Shown: in pieces, positions 1-7,592 of the stretch
Layout of the letters: the number at the start of each line of letters is the position of its first letter
Numbering within the stretch: the stretch's first letter is position 1
DNA from: Pseudomonadota bacterium
Lineage (GTDB): Bacteria; Desulfobacterota; Syntrophorhabdia; Syntrophorhabdales; Syntrophorhabdaceae
DNA length: 34,297 bases
Assembly (NCBI GenBank): GCA_026388315.1
Contig: JAPLKA010000114.1
Coordinates: 1 to 34,297, forward strand
Direction: 5' to 3'
Notes under the pieces: model-generated
The model's database searches: none
What the model was told of the DNA's origin: nothing
What the model saw: only the letters and a program-made list of their open reading frames with translations
Translations under genes and position numbers: made by a program

Positions 1-42
1 GGACAGCCTGTCCACGGTTTTTACCTTGTATTGAGGGCAATA

Positions 43-948
43 TTACCGGTTAAATTTCTTGCAGGCACTTGCGTAGGCCATAATGGCTTTAACATAGTTG
101 TCACAGTGGTTGTAGGCCCAAATGGCTTGTTTTTTCTTTTGCAGATCATTTTTTACCCATCCGTTCGATTTTAAGTAATTGGCGATGCTTGCCATGGCAT
201 CGGAAAAGTTGTTAAGGTCGATCTCTCCATTACCATCCCCATCAATGGCATATTGAATCACTGATGACGGGATAAACTGACAGAGGCCAAAAGCGCCTGC
301 CCATGAGCCCTTGATAGAAAGAGGATCTTTTTTATTGTTCTTACAAAAAATCAGCAGATTTAACAGTTCTTTTTCAGCCCAGGCTGAACGGCGGTTTTCG
401 AGAACGGCAAGCGTGAGAAGACCATTAAAGACAAGATATCTTCCTTCATAACTGCCCAGGTTTGTCTCCAGACGGTAGATGGCAACGATGGTTTCCTTTT
501 CGACGCCATACTTATTCTCTATTTCTTCAAAGACGAGCCTGTTTTCCTGCAAGACCTTCTGCCCTCTTTTAACCGATGTACGGGTGAGGAGGCCGAATTT
601 TTTATGCATGTAATTAATGCCGTGCCCCTTTTTATCGAGAATTTCCGGATAAAGTGTTACGCGGCTGTCAGAGAATATTTTCTGTACCTCTTCATCACTG
701 AATCCGTTGACCTTAATCTTTTGAATGAGAGATTCACCATTAGGAGGAAGGTTGAAAGGACTGGTCCCGCCAGCGGTATTCGTGGTTATCGCCAACAGAA
801 TGAAAAGGATCATTAAGGATTTTGAATAGATCGAGATTGATACGGCAAGATTTTTGGGGGAATGGAACTGCCCCCAGTCTCTCTCTTCACGGAATGCGAG
901 GAGTTGTTCGAGTATTTCCTTTACGGAAGTATCGTTGAACAGTGCCAC
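43..948 (-). CDS. MltB-type lytic murein transglycosylase with a MazG-like N-terminal stub
   Basis: Cleaves the MurNAc-GlcNAc bond of peptidoglycan, acting in the periplasm. The SLT_2/MltB fold runs from about residue 70 to 300. The likely catalytic Glu161 lies in RLETNLG, followed by GSWAGAFGLCQFIPSS and DGDGNGEIDLNNFSDA, all hallmarks of MltB. The reading frame starts at a GTG, and its first 40 residues do not belong to this family. EERDWGQFHSPKNLAVSIS is the start of a MazG-like nucleotide pyrophosphohydrolase, cut off just before the metal-binding EAAEL region. A signal-peptide-like segment, MILFILLAITTNTAG, begins at Met46 (position 813) and is a plausible alternative start, although no good ribosome binding site precedes it. 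The family assignment is firm. Which start is used is uncertain. Confidence 0.85.
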   Translation of the reverse strand: MALFNDTSVKEILEQLLAFREERDWGQFHSPKNLAVSISIYSKSLMILFILLAITTNTAGGTSPFNLPPNGESLIQKIKVNGFSDEEVQKIFSDSRVTLYPEILDKKGHGINYMHKKFGLLTRTSVKRGQKVLQENRLVFEEIENKYGVEKETIVAIYRLETNLGSYEGRYLVFNGLLTLAVLENRRSAWAEKELLNLLIFCKNNKKDPLSIKGSWAGAFGLCQFIPSSVIQYAIDGDGNGEIDLNNFSDAMASIANYLKSNGWVKNDLQKKKQAIWAYNHCDNYVKAIMAYASACKKFNR

Positions 949-1043
949 TTCTCATTTTTTACACTATTTCTCTTGTTTGTCAATGAATAACTGAAGACAA
1001 TAGCACGACCTGGACGCAGGCAACGATATGGTTTGGTGTATAA

Positions 1044-1075
1044 AAAGCCTGTTTAAAAGTCTTTTTTCTCCATAA
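1044..1075. repeat. 32-bp dispersed repeat, copy 1
   Basis: The 32 bases match positions 9139-9170 in the same orientation with only two differences. Here the copy is non-coding, 25-56 nt downstream of the phosphofructokinase stop codon. On the minus strand both copies contain a six-codon reading frame, ATG GAG AAA AAR GAC YTT TAA. The origin is unknown. Confidence 0.6.
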
Positions 1076-1099
1076 ATTTGTCGCACACCCGTCTCCCGA

Positions 1100-2194
1100 C
1101 TAATCCCCGAAAGACACTCCGATTTCCCGCGCAGTTCTTATGGTATCGCAATCGACCGGGACATTCCTTATTTTTCCGATTACTTCCTCAAGGGGGATGG
1201 CCTTTACCTCGGGGGGGTCAAGGGCTACCATGGTACCGAATCTCTTCCCCTCAATCATTCTTACAGCCGCCGCACCAAAGCGAAGCGCTATGAGGCGGTC
1301 AAAGGTCGTCGGCGATCCTCCCCGCTGCAGGTGGCCAAGAACGATGGATCTTGTGTCCTTCCCGGTCTTCTTCGAGATCTCTTTGGCTAAATGCTCGGCA
1401 ATCCCTCCAAGCACGACGTCCTGACGTCCCGCCTCGCCCTTCCCTTTGTCAACAACCTGCCCTCCCAGAGGGGCCGCCCCTTCGGCAGCAACTACTATAG
1501 AGTACCGCTGTCCCTGTAATTCACGATCCATGATGTGTTCGCAAATCAGATCGATATCAAAGGGGATTTCAGGGATCAGGATAACGTCCGCTGCACCCGA
1601 CACGCCGCTGTTCAGCGCAATCCACCCTGCATTCCTTCCCATCACTTCAACTACCATGACCCGTTCATGAGATTTCGCTGTAGAGTGGAGACGATCTATT
1701 GCCTCGGTGGCAATGCTCACTGCCGTGTCAAAACCGAAGGTGATTACCGTGCCGCAGAGATCGTTGTCAATAGTCTTCGGCACACCAATGACAGGTATGC
1801 CCTTTTTATAGAAGTCGTAGGCGATGGACAGGCTTCCATCCCCTCCCACTGCTACCAGGCAATCAAAGTGGAGCCTTCTGAAGTTTTCCACAACTTTATC
1901 CGATACATCGCGTATCTCTGTTTCACCTGCCAGGTTGGTAATGGGCATCTGGAATGGATTGCCGCGATTTGTCGTGCCCAGCATTGTGCCCCCGATGTTT
2001 GCAATATGGCGCACCTTATCCGGGGTGAGAGGAATAATTTCATCCGTGTTTAACAGGCCTGCATACCCATTTTTAATACCGTACGTATCCCAGCCTCTGC
2101 TGTTTGCGGCCAAAACTACTGCCTCTATGACGGCATTAAGCCCGGGGGCATCCCCGCCGCCGGTATTGATTGCAATCTTCATCCCTTTTTCCAT
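1100..2194 (-). CDS. pfkA: 6-phosphofructokinase, mixed-substrate group III type
   Basis: Phosphorylates fructose 6-phosphate to fructose 1,6-bisphosphate in cytoplasmic glycolysis. At 364 aa it is longer than the roughly 320 aa of E. coli PfkA. Visible motifs are GGGDAPGLNAVI near the N-terminus, GGTMLGTTNRGNPF, GGDGS at 117-121, PKTIDND at 139-145 (proton-abstracting Asp143) and VMGRNAGW. The phosphoryl-donor signature combines Gly after GGD (as in ATP enzymes) with Lys before TIDND (as in PPi enzymes). That is the pattern of the group III or mixed-substrate subfamily, which is usually ATP-dependent. A GGGGG tract sits 5 nt before the ATG. A second ATG four codons in (MKIAIN) is possible. 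The gene stands alone between an MFS gene and the lytic transglycosylase. Confidence 0.93.
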   Translation of the reverse strand: MEKGMKIAINTGGGDAPGLNAVIEAVVLAANSRGWDTYGIKNGYAGLLNTDEIIPLTPDKVRHIANIGGTMLGTTNRGNPFQMPITNLAGETEIRDVSDKVVENFRRLHFDCLVAVGGDGSLSIAYDFYKKGIPVIGVPKTIDNDLCGTVITFGFDTAVSIATEAIDRLHSTAKSHERVMVVEVMGRNAGWIALNSGVSGAADVILIPEIPFDIDLICEHIMDRELQGQRYSIVVAAEGAAPLGGQVVDKGKGEAGRQDVVLGGIAEHLAKEISKKTGKDTRSIVLGHLQRGGSPTTFDRLIALRFGAAAVRMIEGKRFGTMVALDPPEVKAIPLEEVIGKIRNVPVDCDTIRTAREIGVSFGD

Positions 2195-2401
2195 TTTAAC
2201 CCCCTTTTATTCGAATAACCAATCATCAATCTTCCAAATTACACCTGTCTGCCTCGTCCAAGGCACAGGCAGGAAAGTTTGGATATTGTTATTCGGTTAA
2301 AATACACTTTACTTTATATTGTAAAATCATACAAGTTTATGGCAAGGGTTTGCCCGAGGGGCGGTATCCGTGTTTTTGATGCGCCTGTTCCGGCTATGCC
2401 G

Positions 2402-3793
2402 CTATTGCCGCACGTTCCCCCTCGTCAGCGAAGCAAAGATCCCGACTATACAGAGAAAACCGAAAATTATAAAAGCAACCTGTATGGACTTGAGAAGATG
2501 AGGATAAAATGCCGGGGCGATTTCCACCCTCCCCAAATATGTTGCAAAGATTAGCATTGCAATGCCCATACTGAACATCTGGCCCAGAAGCCGCATCGTA
2601 GCCAGCATGGACGAAGCCACACCGTAAAGTCTGCTTTCAACAGAGCTCATGATGGCATTTGTATTGGGTGACGAAAACAAAGCGAAGCCGAATCCGAGTA
2701 TGCACAGGCTCGATACTATAAAAGAAATGGCCGTGTCCGTCTTCAAAAAAACGAGAAGGAAGAGTCCTGTAGCCGTTATACCCATCCCCAGAGAAGCAAC
2801 GATTCGAGGTTCAATACTGTCAGATATCCTCCCCGCGATGGGGGATATTAAGGCCTGCACAATGGGCTGTGAGACCAGTATGACGCCGGCACCCTGGGGG
2901 CTTAATCCTTTTATGTGCTGCAAATAGAAACTTAGAAGAAACCCTACGGCAAATGTTGCACCATAGTGTATTAATGCAGCCATATTTGAGAGCGTAAAGG
3001 CCCTGTTTGTCCTCAAAAGGCTTATATTCAGGATAGGGTTTTTCGCACGCAGTTCCCAATAAACAAAAATCCCTATGCCCACGATACCGGCGCATATGAG
3101 TGTAAAACCGCTTCTGCCCGGAAGACGGGAAAAGCCGTACATGATACAAAGGAGCATGATGGAATAGATCAACGAGCCAACAGCATCGAAGGTCTCCCCT
3201 CTTGCTTCAGCCCATTCCCCCTTGACCTTCCATATGCTGAAAACCATGATAATGACCCCGAATGGCACATTCAGGAAAAAGATGCTTCTCCAGCCGAGGT
3301 GCTGTGTCAGTATCCCCCCCAGAAAAGGGCCGAACGAAAGGCCCAGGTATACCGCTGCAACGTTGATGCCTAAAACCTTGCCCCTCTCTCCCGCAGGGAA
3401 TACTGACGTGAGGATTGCAATACCCGTCCCGAAAATCATGGCGCCGCCTATGCCCTGCAATACCCTGCAACCAATGAGGATTTCCGGGGTTTTTGATACA
3501 CCCATTAAAAGGGAGGATAAGGTAAATATACATGTTCCGTAAATGAAAATCTTCTTCCTTCCATACATATCTGCGAGCTTCCCGAAGGGGAGAAGAAATA
3601 TGGCTGCACTCAGGATATATGCCGTGGCTATCCAACTGAGCGTAAGGGCATTTATGGAAAATTCCCTGCCTATGGACGGGAGCGCTACGTTAACCGTGGA
3701 TAAAGCAAGGGGGGTAAGGAAGGAAGACAGGGTGGTGGCTATTAATACAGGCCATCTGCTTTCTATTTTGCTCTGTTGATCCATTGTGGCCAT
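2402..3793 (-). CDS. MFS drug/metabolite exporter, DHA2 (EmrB/QacA-like) family
   Basis: Predicted inner-membrane proton antiporter of the DHA2 group of the major facilitator superfamily; the substrate cannot be read from sequence. It has 463 aa and many hydrophobic segments. The loop 2-3 signature GKLADMYGRKKIF (motif A) is followed by RVLQGIGGAMIFGTG in TM4 (motif B) and an FGPFLGG stretch in TM5 (motif C), all typical of 14-TM exporters. Two ATGs occur (MATMDQQ). The second may be the real start because no clear Shine-Dalgarno precedes either. The start codon abuts a copy of a dispersed palindromic repeat at 3794 onward, so the natural upstream region has been displaced or replaced. No adaptor (EmrA-like) gene is adjacent. 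Confidence 0.88.
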   Translation of the reverse strand: MATMDQQSKIESRWPVLIATTLSSFLTPLALSTVNVALPSIGREFSINALTLSWIATAYILSAAIFLLPFGKLADMYGRKKIFIYGTCIFTLSSLLMGVSKTPEILIGCRVLQGIGGAMIFGTGIAILTSVFPAGERGKVLGINVAAVYLGLSFGPFLGGILTQHLGWRSIFFLNVPFGVIIMVFSIWKVKGEWAEARGETFDAVGSLIYSIMLLCIMYGFSRLPGRSGFTLICAGIVGIGIFVYWELRAKNPILNISLLRTNRAFTLSNMAALIHYGATFAVGFLLSFYLQHIKGLSPQGAGVILVSQPIVQALISPIAGRISDSIEPRIVASLGMGITATGLFLLVFLKTDTAISFIVSSLCILGFGFALFSSPNTNAIMSSVESRLYGVASSMLATMRLLGQMFSMGIAMLIFATYLGRVEIAPAFYPHLLKSIQVAFIIFGFLCIVGIFASLTRGNVRQ

Positions 3794-3895
3794 TACCGGG
3801 GCTTACGCCTGTCTCTGTAAGGGGGTCGCCCCCTCTGTCAGCAAAACTGCCAGAGACTCCTCCTTTTGCTCACTGTGTGAGCTAAATAGATTCTA
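3794..3895. repeat. Dispersed palindromic repeat, copy 1 (about 102 bp)
   Basis: Begins with CCGGGGCTTACGCCTG and contains the near-palindrome AGGGGGTCGCCCCCT. It aligns along its length with positions 7007-7111, where the same element lies inside a methyltransferase gene, and it is followed at once by a partial third copy. It sits directly against the MFS start codon. A REP/RPE-like element is the likeliest class. Confidence 0.7.
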
Positions 3896-3952
3896 TTACC
3901 GGGGCTTACACCTGCCTGTGCGTGTCCGCACGCAGACTGGTTGCCCCTTCTT
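3896..3952. repeat. Dispersed palindromic repeat, copy 2 (partial)
   Basis: Repeats the head of the preceding copy (ATTACCGGGGCTTAC, then CCTG). It then diverges into a different hairpin, with TGCGT and ACGCA arms around GTCCGC. It lies between copy 1 and the 3' end of the Nudix gene. Confidence 0.55.
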
Positions 3953-3990
3953 TTTAAATGTTCAAACGGCTTGAACGGTTCACTTGGAAT

Positions 3991-4998
3991 CTACTCCTTC
4001 TGAAGGTATCCCATTACCGTATAATACGCTGCACGGTCAAAAAAATAGACAAGCCTTTCGCCAAGCTCAAACATACGGTAGATGTCCACTGCCTTTTCCC
4101 AGACACCGAAAGAATAGGTAAACATCCAGATGTGTTTTTTCAACAGGCTCAGGGAGCTTATAACCTCCTCAAGGGTCATCCCGTCTTTGCGCCTGTGGGA
4201 ACCAAGGCCTGTATAAAACTCCTTGAACTCGCTTTCACCTTTTTCCCCTTTAAGCCATGCCTCAAACTGACCCATGATGAACATAGCCCTTTGAAAAAGA
4301 TCCTCCTTGTCAAATTGGTGATATCCTCTTGTGGAGGGGTTCGTAGAGATATCATTAAGCCAGAGGCCCACAATTTTTTCAGAGTTTCGCTGCACTGCAT
4401 CCACAAGTTCATCGGAAAGGAGGTTGCCGGGATATACAACCCTGTTCTGTACTGTTCCCTCGACGAACATTTCTAACGAATCGTGCATGTTCCACAGTTC
4501 TTTCTTAAGTTCGACAAATTTTTCTATTGCCCTTACCTGTGAATCAAAGGCAAGCTTCGGGAGGCTCATAACCGGGAAATACCTGCAGTCCGATGCATCA
4601 TCGCCGGGTTCTTCTTCCCCGCCAATCTTCTCCGCCTCAAAGCTGACAATGAGGAGGTCGCCGTATAAGGGGTTCTTGTGGGAGCTTACATCGATAAGCT
4701 GGATTATTTTCCCGTCCACGCCGGTTTCCTCTTTAAGCTCCCTCAGTGCAGCCCCTTCTATGCTCTCACCAACCTCGGCAAAGCCAATGGGGAAACACCA
4801 CATGTCTTTAAAGGGCTCCTTTGCCCTTTTTACAAGGAGGATTTCTCTGTTCCGGCCCGGAAGGATAACGGTAGCCGCCGGTAAGGGGTTTTCGTAAAAC
4901 ACCTCTCTGCACTGTGAGCAGACCTGTCTTTCCTTACCGTCAAAGGTATCGGTTTTGAGCGTCTTGCCGCATATGGTGCAATAATGCCTTTTTTTCAT
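3991..4998 (-). CDS. Nudix hydrolase with N-terminal zinc ribbon and C-terminal helical domain
   Basis: Predicted nucleoside-diphosphate-X pyrophosphohydrolase, cytoplasmic. An N-terminal zinc ribbon (Cys7, Cys10, Cys27, Cys30) precedes a Nudix domain, as in NudC-like NADH pyrophosphatases. The Nudix box spans about residues 72-94, with REL and EETG visible (GX5EX7REUXEEXGU pattern). Residues from about 165 to 335 form an additional helical region not needed for Nudix activity. Segments such as GMTLEEVISSLSLLKKHIWMF resemble the helical N-terminal domain of RsbR-type stressosome and sensor proteins (RsbRD_N). That resemblance is my pattern reading and is tentative. The start codon overlaps the stop of the upstream methyltransferase by 4 nt (ATGA), so the two are translationally coupled. 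Confidence 0.85.
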   Translation of the reverse strand: MKKRHYCTICGKTLKTDTFDGKERQVCSQCREVFYENPLPAATVILPGRNREILLVKRAKEPFKDMWCFPIGFAEVGESIEGAALRELKEETGVDGKIIQLIDVSSHKNPLYGDLLIVSFEAEKIGGEEEPGDDASDCRYFPVMSLPKLAFDSQVRAIEKFVELKKELWNMHDSLEMFVEGTVQNRVVYPGNLLSDELVDAVQRNSEKIVGLWLNDISTNPSTRGYHQFDKEDLFQRAMFIMGQFEAWLKGEKGESEFKEFYTGLGSHRRKDGMTLEEVISSLSLLKKHIWMFTYSFGVWEKAVDIYRMFELGERLVYFFDRAAYYTVMGYLQKE

Positions 4999-5747
4999 TT
5001 CCTTGCCAGAAATATCCTATCGTCCTTATTAAACCTCATGGTTCCTTTTCTTTCCAGTTCGTCGAGCATCGTTATCGTGACCTTTTCCGGGTCCGCGTCT
5101 CTCGATATAAATTCCCTCTTGAAATCTATATAACCGGCAAGGTCCTTCTTCTCGTGCCTGCCGAAGACGATGGCATTTCTGTAATCAATGTACCGTACAT
5201 CCTGAAAGTGTGCCCTCAGGGCTTCCTCGCCGTTCTCGGCAGAAAAGCCCCTGATAACCCGCCGCAGGTTTGTAAAATCGAAAAACTTCTCCCCCTCCTG
5301 AAGCATTGACTCGCTGTGCGTTATGGCAAGAAAAATGCCCGAAGGTCTTAAAAGTCTCTTTGCCTCTTCAATCTCTTCGGGGAAAAAATACAGGGAATAG
5401 GCAGAGACAACAAGGTCAAAAGAGCCGTCAGGTATATCTATGGGGCAGGGAAGGATACGTTTTTGAAACAGTGCGGTTTTTGATATTTTACGAGCCGCCC
5501 TCAAGAAAGAAGACTCGTTTTCAGAAAGACAGTCGATGCCGAGGATAATGTCGAATCCGTCCCGCAATCCATCTTCGAACCATCCATAACCACATCCGAG
5601 ATCGAGAACGTCTTTTATCCCGTCCCAATCGATCATATTAACCGCTATTGACCGTATGTCCTCCTTGTTCTCGGAGTGCTTCTTTATCATCTCACCGATG
5701 GTTCTGTGGAAACCCAGGTCGGAATAGCTGTGTATGATTTCCCTCAT
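4995..5747 (-). CDS. Class I SAM-dependent methyltransferase
   Basis: A 250-aa Rossmann-fold methyltransferase. Motif I is VLDLGCGYGWFEDG near residue 47, an acidic residue follows in GIDC, and a motif IV-like LVVSAYSLYFFP lies near residue 110. The substrate is unknown. Paired with the Nudix gene through a 4-nt overlap, it may act in the same small-molecule pathway. No Shine-Dalgarno precedes the ATG. Instead a promoter-like TTTACA-17-TATATA ends 6 nt before the start codon, so the message is probably leaderless. Confidence 0.85.
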   Translation of the reverse strand: MREIIHSYSDLGFHRTIGEMIKKHSENKEDIRSIAVNMIDWDGIKDVLDLGCGYGWFEDGLRDGFDIILGIDCLSENESSFLRAARKISKTALFQKRILPCPIDIPDGSFDLVVSAYSLYFFPEEIEEAKRLLRPSGIFLAITHSESMLQEGEKFFDFTNLRRVIRGFSAENGEEALRAHFQDVRYIDYRNAIVFGRHEKKDLAGYIDFKREFISRDADPEKVTITMLDELERKGTMRFNKDDRIFLARK

Positions 5748-5753
5748 TTTGCA

Positions 5754-5782
5754 TATATATCGTAATTGTCTTTTTTTGTAAA
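5754..5782 (-). promoter_or_regulatory. Candidate sigma-70 promoter giving a leaderless mRNA
   Basis: On the minus strand TTTACA (5782-5777) and TATATA (5759-5754) are separated by 17 nt. Only TGCAAA lies between the -10 box and the ATG at 5747, so transcription should begin at or next to the start codon. Confidence 0.5.
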
Positions 5783-5801
5783 CGAAAAACTGACGACGCT
5801 T

Positions 5802-5889
5802 GGTTGAGCACTAATAGTTGAGCGCTTATAGGTTGACAAAACCCCTGTGAGTGTCTAAATATAAGGAATAATAAATTTAATAGGGGTTT
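5802..5889 (+). promoter_or_regulatory. FmdB-gene promoter region with tandem repeats and an inverted repeat
   Basis: A TTGACA (5833-5838) has a weak TAAATA 17 nt downstream. Just upstream are two head-to-tail copies of GTTGAGCRCTWATA, running into a third GTTGA at the -35 box. AAACCCCT (5839-5846) and AGGGGTTT (5882-5889) form an 8-bp inverted repeat spanning the predicted transcription start. Regulator binding is an inference. Confidence 0.35.
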
Positions 5890-5929
5890 CGCGTTCTAAA
5901 CATTCCATTCTACCAGAGGGGGTATGAAG

Positions 5930-6271
5930 ATGCCGATTTACGAATACTACTGTGAGGCCTGTCACAAAAAATCATCTTTTTTGCTCTTAAGGGTATCCGA
6001 GGAAATCGATCCTTACTGTAAGGCCTGTGGCAGCAAAGACGTAAAAAAGCTCATCTCCCGCGTTTCTGTTCCCAAAAGCGAGGAGAAAAGGATGGAAAGC
6101 CTCCTCGATCCCTCGAAGTTTTCAGGCCTCGATGAAAACGATCCGGGGAGCGTGGAGCGCGTTATGAGGAAAATGGGGAGAGAGCTTGGCGATGAGCTTG
6201 GCGAGGGCCTTGAAGAGACCATGGAAGAGGCGCTGAATGGACCGCAATCTACGCCGGAAAAAGATTTCTGA
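5930..6271 (+). CDS. FmdB-family zinc ribbon protein
   Basis: Small (113 aa) putative regulatory protein. It begins MPIYEYYCEAC and carries a two-CxxC zinc ribbon (CEAC and CKAC, about 20 residues apart), the defining FmdB-type domain. The C-terminal half is acidic and charged and has no recognised fold. An ATG two codons upstream (5924) is possible. The AGAGGGGG ribosome binding site is 8 nt from the ATG at 5930 and only 2 nt from the earlier one, and family members start MPIYEY, so 5930 is preferred. The function of the family is poorly defined; the name comes from a gene near formamidase/amide-utilisation loci. The 3' end overlaps the convergent TsaC gene by 23 nt. Confidence 0.85.
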   Translation: MPIYEYYCEACHKKSSFLLLRVSEEIDPYCKACGSKDVKKLISRVSVPKSEEKRMESLLDPSKFSGLDENDPGSVERVMRKMGRELGDELGEGLEETMEEALNGPQSTPEKDF

Positions 6272-6863
6272 GAGTCCCCTTCCCCTCTCTTAAAACTTCT
6301 GCCCTGTCATCTACAAGGCTAATTACCGTTGATGGAGCGCTTACCAGGATGCCGCCGTCAATAACAAGATCAACGCTCCCTTTAAAGTTCTTCTCAATGT
6401 CTCTTGGGTCTGTCAGTATAGCCTCTCCTGCAAACCGTGCGCTCGTATTTATGAGCGGCCTTTCTATTAATCCTGCAATGCCAACGGGCACGGGGTGACC
6501 TGGTATTCTTATGCCAACTTCTTTTTTAACGGTCATGAGGAGTTTCGGCATGATCTTTCTTGCCTTGAGAACAAACGTATATGGGCCGGGCAGACACCTT
6601 TTTAGGGTCTCAAAGGAAAGGTCGCTCATGACTGCATATGTACTTATATCCTTGAAGTCCCTGCATATTATACTCAGTGCCCTCTTTTCGTCGAGCCTTT
6701 TTGTGAGATAAAGCTTCCTTATCGCCTTAATATTGAAAAGGTCACAGCCCATTCCGTAAAAGGTGTCTGTCGGATAAGCGATTATGCCGCCGTTTATCAG
6801 GGTCTCTCTGATGAGTTGCGTTATTTTCCTTTTGGGTCTTTGTGGATCCCACTCTACTATCAT
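6249..6863 (-). CDS. L-threonylcarbamoyladenylate synthase (Sua5/YciO/YrdC family)
   Basis: Makes threonylcarbamoyl-AMP from threonine, bicarbonate and ATP, the first step of the tRNA t6A modification, in the cytoplasm. The 204 aa carry the YrdC-fold markers GGIIAYPTDTFYGMGCDLFN, the KRALSIICRD stretch, PGPYTFVLKA, VGIRIPGHPV and a TSAR segment that follows. The length fits the short TsaC/YciO form without the Sua5 C-terminal domain. YciO-type paralogues cannot be separated from true TsaC by eye, so no symbol is given. Its ATG overlaps the stop of the upstream methyltransferase by 4 nt. Confidence 0.88.
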   Translation of the reverse strand: MIVEWDPQRPKRKITQLIRETLINGGIIAYPTDTFYGMGCDLFNIKAIRKLYLTKRLDEKRALSIICRDFKDISTYAVMSDLSFETLKRCLPGPYTFVLKARKIMPKLLMTVKKEVGIRIPGHPVPVGIAGLIERPLINTSARFAGEAILTDPRDIEKNFKGSVDLVIDGGILVSAPSTVISLVDDRAEVLREGKGTLRNLFPA

Positions 6864-7522
6864 CTTTTCCTTCCTATAAATTTTGCTGCGGCCCTTCTAT
6901 TATTCATAAATGCCGCGATCGTCTCTTCATAAAACAACAGTTGAAAATCCCTGAAATACGAGATAAGCTCCCCGTCTTCCAGCAGATAGTCAGGATTTCT
7001 CCGTCCGTCTATTTCTGGGGCTTGCGCCTGTCCCCGTAGGGGGGTCGCCCTCTCCCTGGGCATAAGCCCGTGGAGCCTCCCCCTCTCGCTCGCGGTGTTC
7101 GCTGTGTAGACTTCCACTTCGTTCTGCCGCTTCAAGAAGGTCTCATAGATAAGTATCCCTCCTTTTCTCAACATGTCCGGTATGTCCCTCATAATATCTC
7201 TCAGTAAAAAGTAGAATACGATCACGCAGTCAGCCGAATTGTCTTTGAAGGGCATCGTGGCAGCATCGCCACGAATAATTGATATGGGGTGCCCTGCTGA
7301 TTCCGTGGTCTTCTTTGCAATGCGGATTGCCTCCATGGATTTTTCTAAACCATACACACAAAAACCTTTTTTCGCAAGAAATATGCTGTCCCTTCCGTTT
7401 CCCATGGCGACATCAATTACCTTTTTTCCCGGGATTACCTGCCAGAACTTTTGCAGCAGATCATGGGGCTCTGTGGCTCCGTCGTAATATCCATTCCTGT
7501 ATTTTTTGTCCCAGTCTGCCAT
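6860..7522 (-). CDS. TehB-like SAM methyltransferase with an in-frame repeat insertion
   Basis: Small class I methyltransferase resembling TehB/tellurite-resistance and thiopurine-type enzymes. Motif I is VIDVAMGNGRDSIFLAKKG, followed by a motif IV-like DCVIVFYFLLRD, GGILIYETF, and the family's GRRNPDYLLEDGEL segment. Between ETFLKRQNEVE and GRRNPD, where relatives have a short connection, there are about 35 extra residues (138-172) rich in Arg, Ala and Pro. This stretch is encoded by a copy of the dispersed palindromic repeat also found at 3794-3895. The insert keeps the frame and has no stop, so the protein probably still folds with an added surface loop. The gene is translationally coupled to TsaC downstream. 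Substrate unknown. Confidence 0.82.
   Translation of the reverse strand: MADWDKKYRNGYYDGATEPHDLLQKFWQVIPGKKVIDVAMGNGRDSIFLAKKGFCVYGLEKSMEAIRIAKKTTESAGHPISIIRGDAATMPFKDNSADCVIVFYFLLRDIMRDIPDMLRKGGILIYETFLKRQNEVEVYTANTASERGRLHGLMPRERATPLRGQAQAPEIDGRRNPDYLLEDGELISYFRDFQLLFYEETIAAFMNNRRAAAKFIGRKR
7007..7111. repeat. Dispersed palindromic repeat, copy 3, inside a coding sequence
   Basis: The core GGGGCTTGCGCCTGTCC, then GGGGGGTCGCCC and a GGAGCCTCC-like stretch, aligns over about 100 bp with 3794-3895. It adds about 105 nt (35 codons) to the methyltransferase gene without breaking the frame, reminiscent of Rickettsia palindromic elements. Confidence 0.7.
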
Positions 7523-7592
7523 TTACTATATTATATTGCATTCATGGCATATGAAAAATAGATTTTTTTGTTTGGTGATGTTATAAGAAACC

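Noticed and set aside
1535-2053. 172-codon plus-strand ORF opposite pfkA
   Set aside because: Antisense shadow of a clearly coding phosphofructokinase gene with no family motif.
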